Part shown: piece by piece, positions 1 to 5,281 of the stretch
Layout of the letters: every line of letters starts with the position of its first letter
Position numbering within the stretch: position 1 is the first letter of the stretch
Source: Salsipaludibacter sp038233055
GTDB lineage: Bacteria; Actinomycetota; Nitriliruptoria; Nitriliruptorales; Nitriliruptoraceae
DNA length: 5,300 nucleotides
Reading direction: 5' to 3'
Assembly: GCA_038233055.1 (NCBI GenBank)
Contig: JBBSMS010000194.1
Span: forward strand, 1-5,300
Program-made: the position numbers and the translations under genes
Notes under the pieces: model-generated
What the model saw: the letters and a program-made list of their open reading frames with translations, nothing else
Database searches by the model: none
What the model was told of the DNA's origin: nothing

Positions 1-1
1 C

Positions 2-157
2 GCCGCCGAGGCCATCGGTGACGACGCGCTCCAGCGCCAGGCCGGCCAGAACCCCAACCCCGAGTCGTTCACGCACGGGTCGTCCGAGCAGCGGGTCCAG
101 TGGTTCACCACCGGGTACGAGTCCGGCGACCCCAACGCCTGCGACACCTTCGCCTGA
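2..157 (+). CDS. C-terminal end of a YpfJ/KPN_02809-family neutral zinc metallopeptidase (partial)
   Basis: The window opens inside an open frame that ends at TGA 155-157 and gives 51 residues. The sequence carries AAEAIGDD, then SFTHGSSEQRVQWF, then GYESGDPNACDTF, immediately before the stop. This block is the characteristic C-terminus of the putative neutral zinc metallopeptidase family (Zn_peptidase; E. coli YpfJ, Klebsiella KPN_02809), where an FTHG-S-QR--WF motif and an SGD---C-TF ending are conserved. Family members are usually described as N-terminally membrane-anchored proteins with an HExxH zinc site. That site and the anchor would lie before base 1 and cannot be checked here. The physiological substrate is unknown. 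The family call from the C-terminus is firm; whether the peptidase is active is not visible. Confidence 0.85.
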   Translation, partial: AAEAIGDDALQRQAGQNPNPESFTHGSSEQRVQWFTTGYESGDPNACDTFA

Positions 158-233
158 GCGCCGCCGGGTGACCGATCGGCCCCACGCTGGCCTCGTGCAC
201 CGGGGTTGACTGGCTGCATCGACCTCCCGACCC

Positions 234-238
234 GAGGA
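234..238 (+). promoter_or_regulatory. Ribosome binding site of the copper-storage protein
   Basis: GAGGA lies 5 bases before ATG 244 and fixes that start. The 86-bp gap after the upstream metallopeptidase stop contains a TTGACT hexamer at 206-211, but no good -10 element follows it at normal spacing, so I do not call a promoter there. Confidence 0.6.
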
Positions 239-243
239 CTGCC

Positions 244-624
244 ATGAGCCTGCGCGATGCCCTGGACGCCCATCCCCGACGCGACACCTTCGACCTCGAC
301 GAACTGGTGGCCGCGATCGAGGCCGCCAACACCTGCGCCGCGGTCTGCTCGGCCTGCGCCGACGCCGACCTCGAGGAAGGCATGGTCGACTGTGCGCGTT
401 CGTGCCTGGACTGTGCCGACGTGTGTCGCGCCACCGCCGCGGTCCTCAGCCGGCCGGCACCCAGCGGGGAACTGTGGCGGACGCTGCTGGAGACCTGCGT
501 GGCGGCCTGCGAGGAGTGCGCGGACGAGTGCGCCGACCACGACGCCGGCCACTGCGTGGCGTGCGCACAGGCCTGCCGGGACTGCGCGGCGGCCTGCCGT
601 GCCCTGCTGGCCGTCGCCGACTGA
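244..624 (+). CDS. Csp/DUF326 four-helix-bundle copper-binding (copper storage) protein, cytosolic Csp3-like
   Basis: This 126-aa protein contains 16 cysteines, at residues 31, 35, 38, 50, 54, 57, 61, 85, 89, 92, 96, 104, 107, 111, 114 and 118. Most are spaced CxxxC or CxxC, which puts them on one face of four helices (roughly residues 20-42, 46-68, 76-98 and 101-123). This is the signature of the copper storage proteins (Csp; four-helix-bundle copper-binding protein, DUF326), whose cysteine-lined core binds many Cu(I) ions. There is no signal peptide or Tat motif, so it should be cytosolic like Csp3 rather than exported like Csp1. Length matches the family. The likely role is buffering or storing Cu(I). 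No CsoR-, CopZ- or CopA-type copper gene is visible nearby. The 95-107 bp gap to the next gene and a hairpin after the stop suggest it is transcribed alone. Confidence 0.9.
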   Translation: MSLRDALDAHPRRDTFDLDELVAAIEAANTCAAVCSACADADLEEGMVDCARSCLDCADVCRATAAVLSRPAPSGELWRTLLETCVAACEECADECADHDAGHCVACAQACRDCAAACRALLAVAD

Positions 625-636
625 TCCACCCCACAG

Positions 637-674
637 GACCGTCGGGGTTCCATCACCCGGGCGGCGCGACGGTC
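637..674 (+). terminator. Inverted repeat after the copper-storage gene, candidate terminator
   Basis: Perfect 8-bp arms, GACCGTCG (637-644) and CGACGGTC (667-674), enclose 22 bases. Directly inside the left arm, GGGT (645-648) can pair with ACCC (655-658) around a 6-base loop, leaving an 8-base bulge on the 3' side. It begins 12 bases after the stop of the copper-storage gene, as a terminator would. No T-run follows, so intrinsic termination is uncertain. It directly abuts a candidate -10 element, so it could instead be an operator. Confidence 0.35.
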
Positions 675-680
675 TAGGGT
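675..680 (+). promoter_or_regulatory. Candidate -10 element for the DHFR-like gene
   Basis: TAGGGT fits the actinobacterial TAnnnT -10 pattern and would start transcription near 687, leaving a leader of about 33-45 bases. No recognisable TTGACA-like -35 lies at 16-19 bp upstream, which makes the call weak. Confidence 0.3.
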
Positions 681-731
681 CGCCTCGGGTGCACGGACTC
701 CCCCACCTCCCCCGGACGCATGGCGGTTCCC

Positions 732-1421
732 ATGACCAGGACGATCTACTGGACGGCCACCAGCCTCGACGGCTTCATCGCCGACGCGGACAACTCGCTG
801 GACTGGCTCTTCGACGTCCCCCGCGGCCCGAACCATCCCGACCGCTTCGCCGGCTTCTTCGAACACGTCGGAGCGGTCGTCATGGGCTCGACGACCTGGG
901 AGTGGGTCCTGGAACAGGAAGGCATGCGGGCCGAGCCGGAGAAGTGGGACCAGGCCTTCGACGGACGACCCACGTGGGTGTTCACGTCGCGCGACCTCGA
1001 GCCGCTCCCCGGTGAGCGCGGGATCCGGTTCGTGTCCGGCGACGTGCGGCCGGTCCACGACGAGGCGGTCGCGGCAGCCGATGGTGGGGACATCTGGCTC
1101 GTCGGGGGCGGCGACCTGGTGGGCCAGTTCGACGACCACGGGTTGCTCGAGGCGATCGAGGTCGACATCCAGCCCGTGCTGCTCGGAGCGGGTTCGCCGT
1201 TGCTGCCGCGTCGGATCACGTCCGAGCGCCTCGCCCTGGACAGCCTGGAGCGCATCGGCGAGGAACTGCATGCGCGCTACTCGGTGGCACCACCAGGCGT
1301 CACGCACGGTGCGTCCGGGGCAGGCGCAACGGCGCGCGACGAGGCCGGGGAGGACCCGACGGGGACGAAGCCGGCGGCGACGAAGCCGGCGGCGACGAAC
1401 GCGACCGGCGACACCCGCTGA
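732..1421 (+). CDS. Dihydrofolate reductase-family (RibD C-terminal domain) oxidoreductase with low-complexity tail
   Basis: From ATG 732 this is 229 aa. Residues 1-186 form the RibD_C/DHFR-like fold: the N-terminal strand and SLDGFIA (11-17), VMGSTTWE (50-57), the NADPH-phosphate-loop-like VGGGDL (124-129) and PVLLGAGSPLL (148-158). These match the widespread dihydrofolate reductase family proteins, which are related to riboflavin-pathway reductases but mostly of unknown substrate. NAD(P)H-dependent reduction is inferred; true folate activity is not supported. Residues 187-229 are an Ala/Gly/Thr/Lys-rich tail, probably disordered, ending in a duplicated TKPAA unit and unusual for the family. 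ATG 720 (adding MAVP) is the alternative start. Neither has a strong ribosome site, and 732 is preferred because the conserved first strand follows directly. The gene ends 12 bp from the convergent methyltransferase. Confidence 0.85.
   Translation: MTRTIYWTATSLDGFIADADNSLDWLFDVPRGPNHPDRFAGFFEHVGAVVMGSTTWEWVLEQEGMRAEPEKWDQAFDGRPTWVFTSRDLEPLPGERGIRFVSGDVRPVHDEAVAAADGGDIWLVGGGDLVGQFDDHGLLEAIEVDIQPVLLGAGSPLLPRRITSERLALDSLERIGEELHARYSVAPPGVTHGASGAGATARDEAGEDPTGTKPAATKPAATNATGDTR
1365..1394 (+). repeat. Two tandem copies of a 15-bp repeat in the DHFR-like gene tail
   Basis: ACGAAGCCGGCGGCG occurs at 1365-1379 and again, identically, at 1380-1394. A partial third copy (ACGAA then a diverged GCG) begins at 1395. 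In frame it encodes TKPAA-TKPAA-TNA. A whole-codon unit means copy number can change without shifting the frame, a typical slippage-derived extension. Confidence 0.85.
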
Positions 1422-1433
1422 CGTCCAGCCGGT

Positions 1434-2087
1434 TCAGGCGCAGGTCGTCGCCGCGGTCGCCAGGAACAGTGGATAGGCGCGGTCGTCCTTGTCGACGTGG
1501 TGCACGATCCGCCACGACGGCGGGCTGAACCCGGCCTCGACCAGGGCGGCGGACAGGTCGTCATAGGTGAACCCGTCGTGCCCGTGGAAGTCGTCGAGGT
1601 GCTGGTGGAACGACCCGTCCTCGGCCTCCAGGTCCACGATGCACACGTGTCCGCCCTCGCCGAGCAGTCGCCCGACGGCCGCCAGCACGGTTGCGAGGTC
1701 CGGGATGTGGTGCAGGGTCATGACCGTGACGACCACGTCGTAGCGGTCCTCCGGCACGTCGCCGGTCGACAGGTCGAGGTCCATCAGGCGCGCAGTCGAC
1801 GGCAGTCGGCCGTCGGCGACCTTGTCGGCCATGACCTCGCGCATCCCGGCCGACGGGTCCGCGAGTGTGACCGGGCCCAGCGGTCCGACTGCCAGGAACT
1901 CGGTGACCAGGCCCGTGCCGGCCCCGTACTCCAGCACGCGGGTGTCGGTGTCGACCGCCACGTCCTCGCGGACGGCGGCGGCGACCACGCGAGCACGGGT
2001 CCGCTTGGCGTCGTCGTCCCAGTCACGGGCCCTGGCGTCGAAGTGGTCTCGGTCGTGGCCGTGGACAGGCGGTGGTTGGTCGGTCAT
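1434..2087 (-). CDS. Class I SAM-dependent methyltransferase
   Basis: 217 aa starting at ATG 2087. Residues 51-59 (VLEYGAGTG) are the glycine-rich SAM-binding motif I. D77 in the following LADPSAGM ends strand 2 and would bind the ribose. LMDLDLS (101-107), YDVVVTVMTLHHIPD (116-130) and a strand with GGHVCIVDLE complete the Rossmann-like core of a Methyltransf_11/25-type enzyme. The C-terminus (GFTYDDLSAALVEAGF, then HHVDKDDRAYPLFLATA) resembles bacterial small-molecule methyltransferases loosely related to UbiE. The substrate cannot be read from sequence. The start is fixed by GGGAGA 5 bases upstream. The open frame continues far upstream, to about 3443, but that part is the antisense-like shadow of the lyase gene plus intergenic DNA and not an extra domain. 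The gene is convergent with the DHFR-like gene and separated from the upstream operon by a hairpin, so it is probably its own unit. Confidence 0.9.
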   Translation of the reverse strand: MTDQPPPVHGHDRDHFDARARDWDDDAKRTRARVVAAAVREDVAVDTDTRVLEYGAGTGLVTEFLAVGPLGPVTLADPSAGMREVMADKVADGRLPSTARLMDLDLSTGDVPEDRYDVVVTVMTLHHIPDLATVLAAVGRLLGEGGHVCIVDLEAEDGSFHQHLDDFHGHDGFTYDDLSAALVEAGFSPPSWRIVHHVDKDDRAYPLFLATAATTCA

Positions 2088-2092
2088 CGTCG

Positions 2093-2098
2093 TCTCCC
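2093..2098 (-). promoter_or_regulatory. Ribosome binding site of the methyltransferase
   Basis: On the minus strand GGGAGA lies 5 bases before ATG 2087. It supports this start over any in-frame extension into the long open frame upstream. Confidence 0.6.
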
Positions 2099-2150
2099 GG
2101 GCGACCTCCGACGGTACGTCGATGCCGGCCCGGCGCCACACCGCCTCGGT

Positions 2151-2178
2151 CCCGACCGGTCGTGGCCGATCCCGACCG
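2151..2178. repeat. Paired 8-bp direct repeats with a 10-bp palindrome upstream of the methyltransferase
   Basis: CCCGACCG occurs at 2151-2158 and at 2171-2178, exactly 20 bp apart. The first copy overlaps a perfect 10-bp palindrome, CGACCGGTCG (2153-2162). The site lies 64-91 bp upstream of the methyltransferase start in otherwise featureless DNA, so it could be a regulator site. Such short GC-rich words also recur by chance at this base composition. Confidence 0.3.
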
Positions 2179-2274
2179 ACCGCCGAGTGCGCGGTGACCG
2201 CACGAGGCAGCAACGGGGGTATCACCCGATGGCGGGGGCCCTCCCGTGACCCGCACCGCCCCCGCAGCCGCACC

Positions 2275-2305
2275 GGCGCCCCTGCCGATCCCGGGCAGGG
2301 GCGCC
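2275..2305 (-). terminator. Perfect 12-bp hairpin, likely terminator of the reductase/lyase operon
   Basis: GGCGCCCCTGCC (2275-2286) is exactly complementary to GGCAGGGGCGCC (2294-2305), with a 7-base loop. It lies 75 bases past the lyase stop and before the methyltransferase, in the 293-bp gap 2088-2380, where a terminator is expected. No T-run follows on either strand, which is common for high-GC actinobacterial terminators but leaves function uncertain. The rest of the gap shows no coding sequence. A GTATAC word at 2334-2339 is the only AT-rich spot and lacks a convincing promoter partner. Confidence 0.5.
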
Positions 2306-2380
2306 CGTCGTTCGGGCCGGACACGGCGGTTCGGTATACGTCCGGATCGCGGCGACGACTCGGGCCGATGAACGGGGCCG

Positions 2381-3559
2381 TCAGGCCCGGTCCGCGATGG
2401 CGGTGGCCATCCGGGCGACGCCCTCGCGGACCAGGTCCGGGTGGGTCCCGACGTTCATCCGTACGTGGCCCGCACCACCGGTGCCGAAGAACAGCCCGTC
2501 GTTGAGGCTGATCCGGCCCCGTTCGAGGAAGACCGCGGCGGGATCGTCGCCCCACCCCAGTCCGGTGCAGTCCAGCCACGCCAGGAAGGTCGCCTCGGCC
2601 GGGTGGACCCGGACGCCGGGCAGGTCGCGCGCGACCAGGTCGGCCAGCAGGCGGTGGTTGTCGGCGATGGCCTCGACCAGGCGCCACTGCCACGCCCCGC
2701 CGTGGGCCAGGGCCGCGGCATGGGCGCGCCGGCCGAACAGGCTCGCGCCGTGCTCCACCACCTCCGGAAGTCGGGCGAGGTCGTCCACCGCGGCCGGACC
2801 CGGGATCGCCACGCCACCCTTCACGGCCGCGAGGTTGAACCCCTTGGAGGCCGAGGTGACGACGAACCCGTCCTCGCCCCCGGGGACGTGCAGCCACGAG
2901 GTGAAGGTGACGCCCGGGTGCACCAACGGGGCATGGATCTCGTCCACGACCACCCGGACCCCGTGTGCCCGCGCGAGTTCGGCCACGGTGGCCAGCTCGT
3001 TGGCCGTGTGGACGACGCCGGTCGGGTTGTGGGGGCTGCACAGCAGGAGCGCGGCCCGGCGGCCGTCGGCAGTGGCGCGCGCGAAGGCGGCGACCAGGGA
3101 CCCGGGGTCGAGGCGGTAATCCGGCCCCAGCGGCGCCTCCACGACCTCGCGGCCAGCCGCCAGCGTGAAGGCGAAGAACGGGCCGTACACCGGTGGCGTG
3201 ACGACCACCGCGTCGCCCGGGTCCGTGACCAGTTCGAGCACGTGGCGACAGCCCTGCATCACGTCGGGGACGATGCGCGCGGTGCCGGGATCGAAGGTCC
3301 ACCCGAAGCGATCGTCCAGGAATGCCGCCAGGGCCTCGACGTAGTCGTCGCCGTAGCCGTAGCCGGTCTCGCCCCGCTCGAGGGCGCGGGCCAGGTCCTC
3401 GCGCACCGGCGGGCACGTGCCGACGTCCATCTCCGCCACCCACATCGGCAGCACGTCACTCGGGTACCGCTGCCACTTGAGCGTGCGGTGGTCGGCCAGT
3501 CGATCGCGGTCGAGGTCGAACGGCGACGGGTGTCGTGGCTGTGCGTCGGCCGGTCTCAC
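2381..3559 (-). CDS. MalY/PatB-family PLP-dependent C-S lyase / class I-II aminotransferase
   Basis: 392 aa from GTG 3559. It has the fold-type I PLP landmarks in MalY/PatB form: LPMWVAEMDV (37-46), GYGYGDDY (66-73), VMQGCRHVL (100-108), PPVYGPFF (122-129), SPHNPTG (175-181), VVVDEIHAPLV (203-213) and the PLP lysine K239 in SASKGFN (236-242). The DEIHA--V and S-SK-FN forms and the MW-AEMD opening mark cystathionine beta-lyase-like C-S lyases rather than ordinary aspartate aminotransferases. These cleave cystathionine or cysteine conjugates to pyruvate, ammonia and a thiol. Length matches the family. The GTG overlaps the aldo/keto reductase stop as GTGA (3559-3556), and GAGG at 3573-3570 is 10 bases upstream. 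A GTG one codon earlier is possible. The open frame extends further upstream, to about 3898, but that sequence is an antisense-like shadow of the reductase. Aminotransferase activity remains possible. Confidence 0.9.
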   Translation of the reverse strand: MRPADAQPRHPSPFDLDRDRLADHRTLKWQRYPSDVLPMWVAEMDVGTCPPVREDLARALERGETGYGYGDDYVEALAAFLDDRFGWTFDPGTARIVPDVMQGCRHVLELVTDPGDAVVVTPPVYGPFFAFTLAAGREVVEAPLGPDYRLDPGSLVAAFARATADGRRAALLLCSPHNPTGVVHTANELATVAELARAHGVRVVVDEIHAPLVHPGVTFTSWLHVPGGEDGFVVTSASKGFNLAAVKGGVAIPGPAAVDDLARLPEVVEHGASLFGRRAHAAALAHGGAWQWRLVEAIADNHRLLADLVARDLPGVRVHPAEATFLAWLDCTGLGWGDDPAAVFLERGRISLNDGLFFGTGGAGHVRMNVGTHPDLVREGVARMATAIADRA

Positions 3560-4524
3560 CACGCGTAGGCCTCGGGTGCCGGGCCGGGGCCGGGGAACAA
3601 CTCGTCCAACCGGTCCAGGACGTCGTCGTCCAGGTCGAGCGCGGCCGCCTCGATGCCCGCGTCCAACTGCGCCATGGTTCGCGGCCCGATGATCGGGGCC
3701 GTCACGGCCGACTGGTGCAGCAGCCACGCCAACCCGACCACCGCCGGGTCCTCGCCCAGGTCGTCGCACAGGTCCTCGTAGGCCTCGATGCTGTCGTGGT
3801 GGGTGGCCAGCCGGTCGCGGACCTGGTCGGTCGCCGAGCGGCCCTCGCGCTCCTTGCGCAGGATCCCGGCCAGCAGGCCACCCGCCAGTGGACTCCACGG
3901 GATCAGCCCGACCCCGTAGGCCTCGCAGGCGGGCGCGACCTCCAGTTCAACGGACCGCTCCAGCAGGTTGAACAGCGACTGTTCGCTGACCAGGCCCATG
4001 AAGTGGCGTGCCTTCGCGGCCTCCTGGGCCTGGGCGATGTTCCAGCCTGCGAAGTTGGACGACCCGACGTAGCGCACCTTGCCCTGGTGGACGAGGGTCT
4101 CCATCGCCTGCCAGATCTCCTCCCAGGGTGTGTTCCGGTCGATGTGGTGCATCTGGTAGAGGTCGATGAAGTCGGTCTGGAGTCGGCGCAGCGAGTCCTC
4201 GCAGGCCGCGATCAGGTGGCGCGCGGACAGGAACGTGTCGTTGGGCTCGTCGCCCATGGACCCGTAGACCTTCGTCGCCAGCACGGTCCGGGGTCGGCGC
4301 GCGGGGTCCCCGGCGAACCAGGTGCCCAGGATCTGCTCGGTGATGCCCGCCCCCTGCTCCCAGCCGTACACGTCGGCAGTGTCGAAGAAGTTGACGCCCT
4401 GGTCGAGGGCCGCGTCCATCATGGCGTGGGCGTCCGACTCCTCGGTGTGGGGACCGAAGTTCATCGTGCCGAGGCAGATGCGACTGACCCGCAGTCCGGA
4501 TCGTCCGAGGTGGGTGGTTTCCAT
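3556..4524 (-). CDS. Aldo/keto reductase
   Basis: 322 aa from ATG 4524, the standard length for an NADPH-dependent aldo/keto reductase TIM barrel. It opens with the usual METTHLGRSGLRVSRICLGTMNFG-type strand. The catalytic tetrad is complete: D48 and Y53 in FFDTADVYG, K85 in ATKVYG and H126 in DLYQMHHID. GKVRYVGSSNF (148-158), GLIPWSPLAGGLLAG (206-220) and the coenzyme-binding IIGPRT near residue 278 complete the family pattern. It resembles the bacterial general reductase group (YajO/IolS-like); the carbonyl substrate is not evident. The start is set by GAGGA 6 bases upstream. A GTG at 4551, adding 9 residues, lacks this support. It is first in an operon with the downstream C-S lyase, with which it shares 4 bases, suggesting coupled translation. 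Confidence 0.93.
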   Translation of the reverse strand: METTHLGRSGLRVSRICLGTMNFGPHTEESDAHAMMDAALDQGVNFFDTADVYGWEQGAGITEQILGTWFAGDPARRPRTVLATKVYGSMGDEPNDTFLSARHLIAACEDSLRRLQTDFIDLYQMHHIDRNTPWEEIWQAMETLVHQGKVRYVGSSNFAGWNIAQAQEAAKARHFMGLVSEQSLFNLLERSVELEVAPACEAYGVGLIPWSPLAGGLLAGILRKEREGRSATDQVRDRLATHHDSIEAYEDLCDDLGEDPAVVGLAWLLHQSAVTAPIIGPRTMAQLDAGIEAAALDLDDDVLDRLDELFPGPGPAPEAYAW

Positions 4525-4530
4525 GGGTTG

Positions 4531-4535
4531 TCCTC
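4531..4535 (-). promoter_or_regulatory. Ribosome binding site of the aldo/keto reductase
   Basis: On the minus strand GAGGA sits 6 bases before ATG 4524. It selects this start, which also matches the family N-terminus, over the GTG at 4551. Confidence 0.7.
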
Positions 4536-4565
4536 GCACTCGGGTTGACACAGCGGGCGTGTCGG

Positions 4566-4571
4566 ATCCTA
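4566..4571 (-). promoter_or_regulatory. Candidate -10 element of the reductase/lyase operon
   Basis: On the minus strand TAGGAT is a good actinobacterial TAnnnT -10 element. Transcription would begin near 4559 and give a leader of about 35 bases to ATG 4524. A clear -35 hexamer is not visible 16-19 bp upstream. An unaided -10 or an alternative sigma factor is possible. Confidence 0.4.
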
Positions 4572-4627
4572 CGGCTTGGGTGGGCTGACGCTCGCTCCAC
4601 GTTCTGGTACCCCTGCTTCACTGTCCA

Positions 4628-4648
4628 GACCCGGCCGTCGGCCGGGTC
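4628..4648. repeat. Perfect inverted repeat, 9-bp arms with 3-bp spacer, in the divergent intergenic region
   Basis: GACCCGGCC (4628-4636) and GGCCGGGTC (4640-4648) flank GTC. The site lies 25 bases upstream of the GTG at 4674 and about 60 bp upstream of the candidate -10 of the divergent reductase operon. It could be a dimeric-regulator operator serving one or both directions, or a strong hairpin in the 5' leader of the + strand gene. It has no T-run and follows no gene end on the + strand, so a terminator is less likely. Confidence 0.5.
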
Positions 4649-4660
4649 GGTGCGCGCGAG

Positions 4661-4665
4661 AAAGG
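4661..4665 (+). promoter_or_regulatory. Ribosome binding site supporting the GTG 4674 start
   Basis: AAAGG, within GAGAAAGG, lies 8 bases before GTG 4674. It is the reason to place the start of the membrane gene here, even though the frame that follows does not stay open in a coding-like way. Confidence 0.45.
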
Positions 4666-4673
4666 TCACCTCC

Positions 4674-5262
4674 GTGCGACGCCCGGAGCTCACCGCAGCG
4701 CGTCGCGCCATCCTTCGCAACGTGATCATCCTCGCGGTGCTGGCGGTCACGGTCGGGCTGGCCGCGAACCAACGGTTCACCGACAATCCGGGGCGGGGGC
4801 CGACGCGCTGGTCGACCGCATGGAAGGGCTGTATCGCGAGGTTCGCGCGGGAACGGTGGAGCTGCCACGGAGTCGGCGCCGATCGACGACCAGGTGAGTG
4901 GGGTTCGCACCGAACGGGGTCGGTGGTCGCTGTCCGGCACAGTCGATGGAACGTGCTACGCGATGTGGTGGGTTCAGAACGGTCGTCGACACGTCAGGAC
5001 GGTGCCGGGTCGGTTGTCCTGTGACCCGCGCATCGGTTCCTCCGACGACCCTGACACGGTGGCCAGCAGTGCGCTCACCGTGGACGAGGACGCCGACACG
5101 GCCAACTGGGACTCGATCCTGCCCCCGGCCACGAGCGTCCGGGCCTGGTGGATCCCCCTGCTGATCATCGTTGGATGGATCTCGCTCTCGGCCAGCACCA
5201 GGATCGTGGTCATCCTCGTCACGAAGGGGAAGAACCTGGCGCGTTGGAGATCGACCGCGTGA
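4674..5262 (+). pseudogene. Small two-helix membrane protein, apparently broken by two frame changes; no known family recognised
   Basis: No single frame is coding-like throughout. From GTG 4674 the first frame gives a basic N-terminus (RRPELTAARRAILRN) and a membrane helix (NVIILAVLAVTVGLAANQ), then turns Arg/Trp-rich near 4790. Another frame then reads well: SGAGADALVDRMEGLYREVRAG, about 4787-4850. The third frame carries ATESAPIDDQVSGVRTE onward, from about 4863 to TGA 5262. Both changes have the same sense, as if one base were missing each time; the first falls near a G-rich run at 4790-4799. Joined, this is about 195 aa: an N-terminal helix, an external domain with two cysteines (C21 and C43 counted from GTG 4894, possibly a disulfide) and a second helix (AWWIPLLIIVGWISLSAS) with a basic tail. 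Alternatively GTG 4894 starts a real 122-aa protein; it overlaps the middle frame's TGA as GTGA but has no ribosome site of its own. Confidence 0.5.
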
Positions 5263-5281
5263 GCGCACGATGCGCCCGGCG

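Noticed and set aside
206..211. TTGACT as a -35 hexamer for the copper-storage gene.
   Set aside because: No -10-like TAnnnT occurs at 16-19 bp downstream; the position reads about CCGACC.
105..1307. A 400-codon open frame on the minus strand opposite the copper-storage and DHFR-like genes.
   Set aside because: It is an antisense shadow created by high GC. Its translation shows no domain, while both + strand genes match known families along their length.
1404..1433. ACCGGC/GCCGGT inverted repeat spanning the convergent stops as a bidirectional terminator.
   Set aside because: Only 6-bp arms with an 18-base loop, and it overlaps coding sequence; this is expected by chance in such GC-rich DNA.
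2334..2339. GTATAC as part of a promoter near the lyase gene end.
   Set aside because: On the + strand it would point into the 3' ends of minus-strand genes. On the minus strand it is about 250 bp from the methyltransferase start, with the 12-bp hairpin in between and no matching -35.
1434..3443. A 669-codon open frame on the minus strand that could suggest a fusion of a long N-terminal region to the methyltransferase.
   Set aside because: The upstream part is Arg/Gly/Pro-rich low-complexity sequence lying out of frame over the well-conserved lyase gene, then crosses an intergenic hairpin. The methyltransferase has its own ATG and ribosome site at 2087.
3535..4548. A 337-codon + strand open frame opposite the aldo/keto reductase.
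   Set aside because: The reductase on the minus strand has its complete catalytic tetrad and family length. The + strand translation is a Val/Gln/Asp/Arg-rich shadow.
4777..5268. A 163-codon minus-strand open frame opposite the broken membrane gene.
   Set aside because: The translation is Arg/Asp/Pro-rich with no recognisable domain or ribosome site, whereas the + strand has clear membrane helices and a ribosome site.
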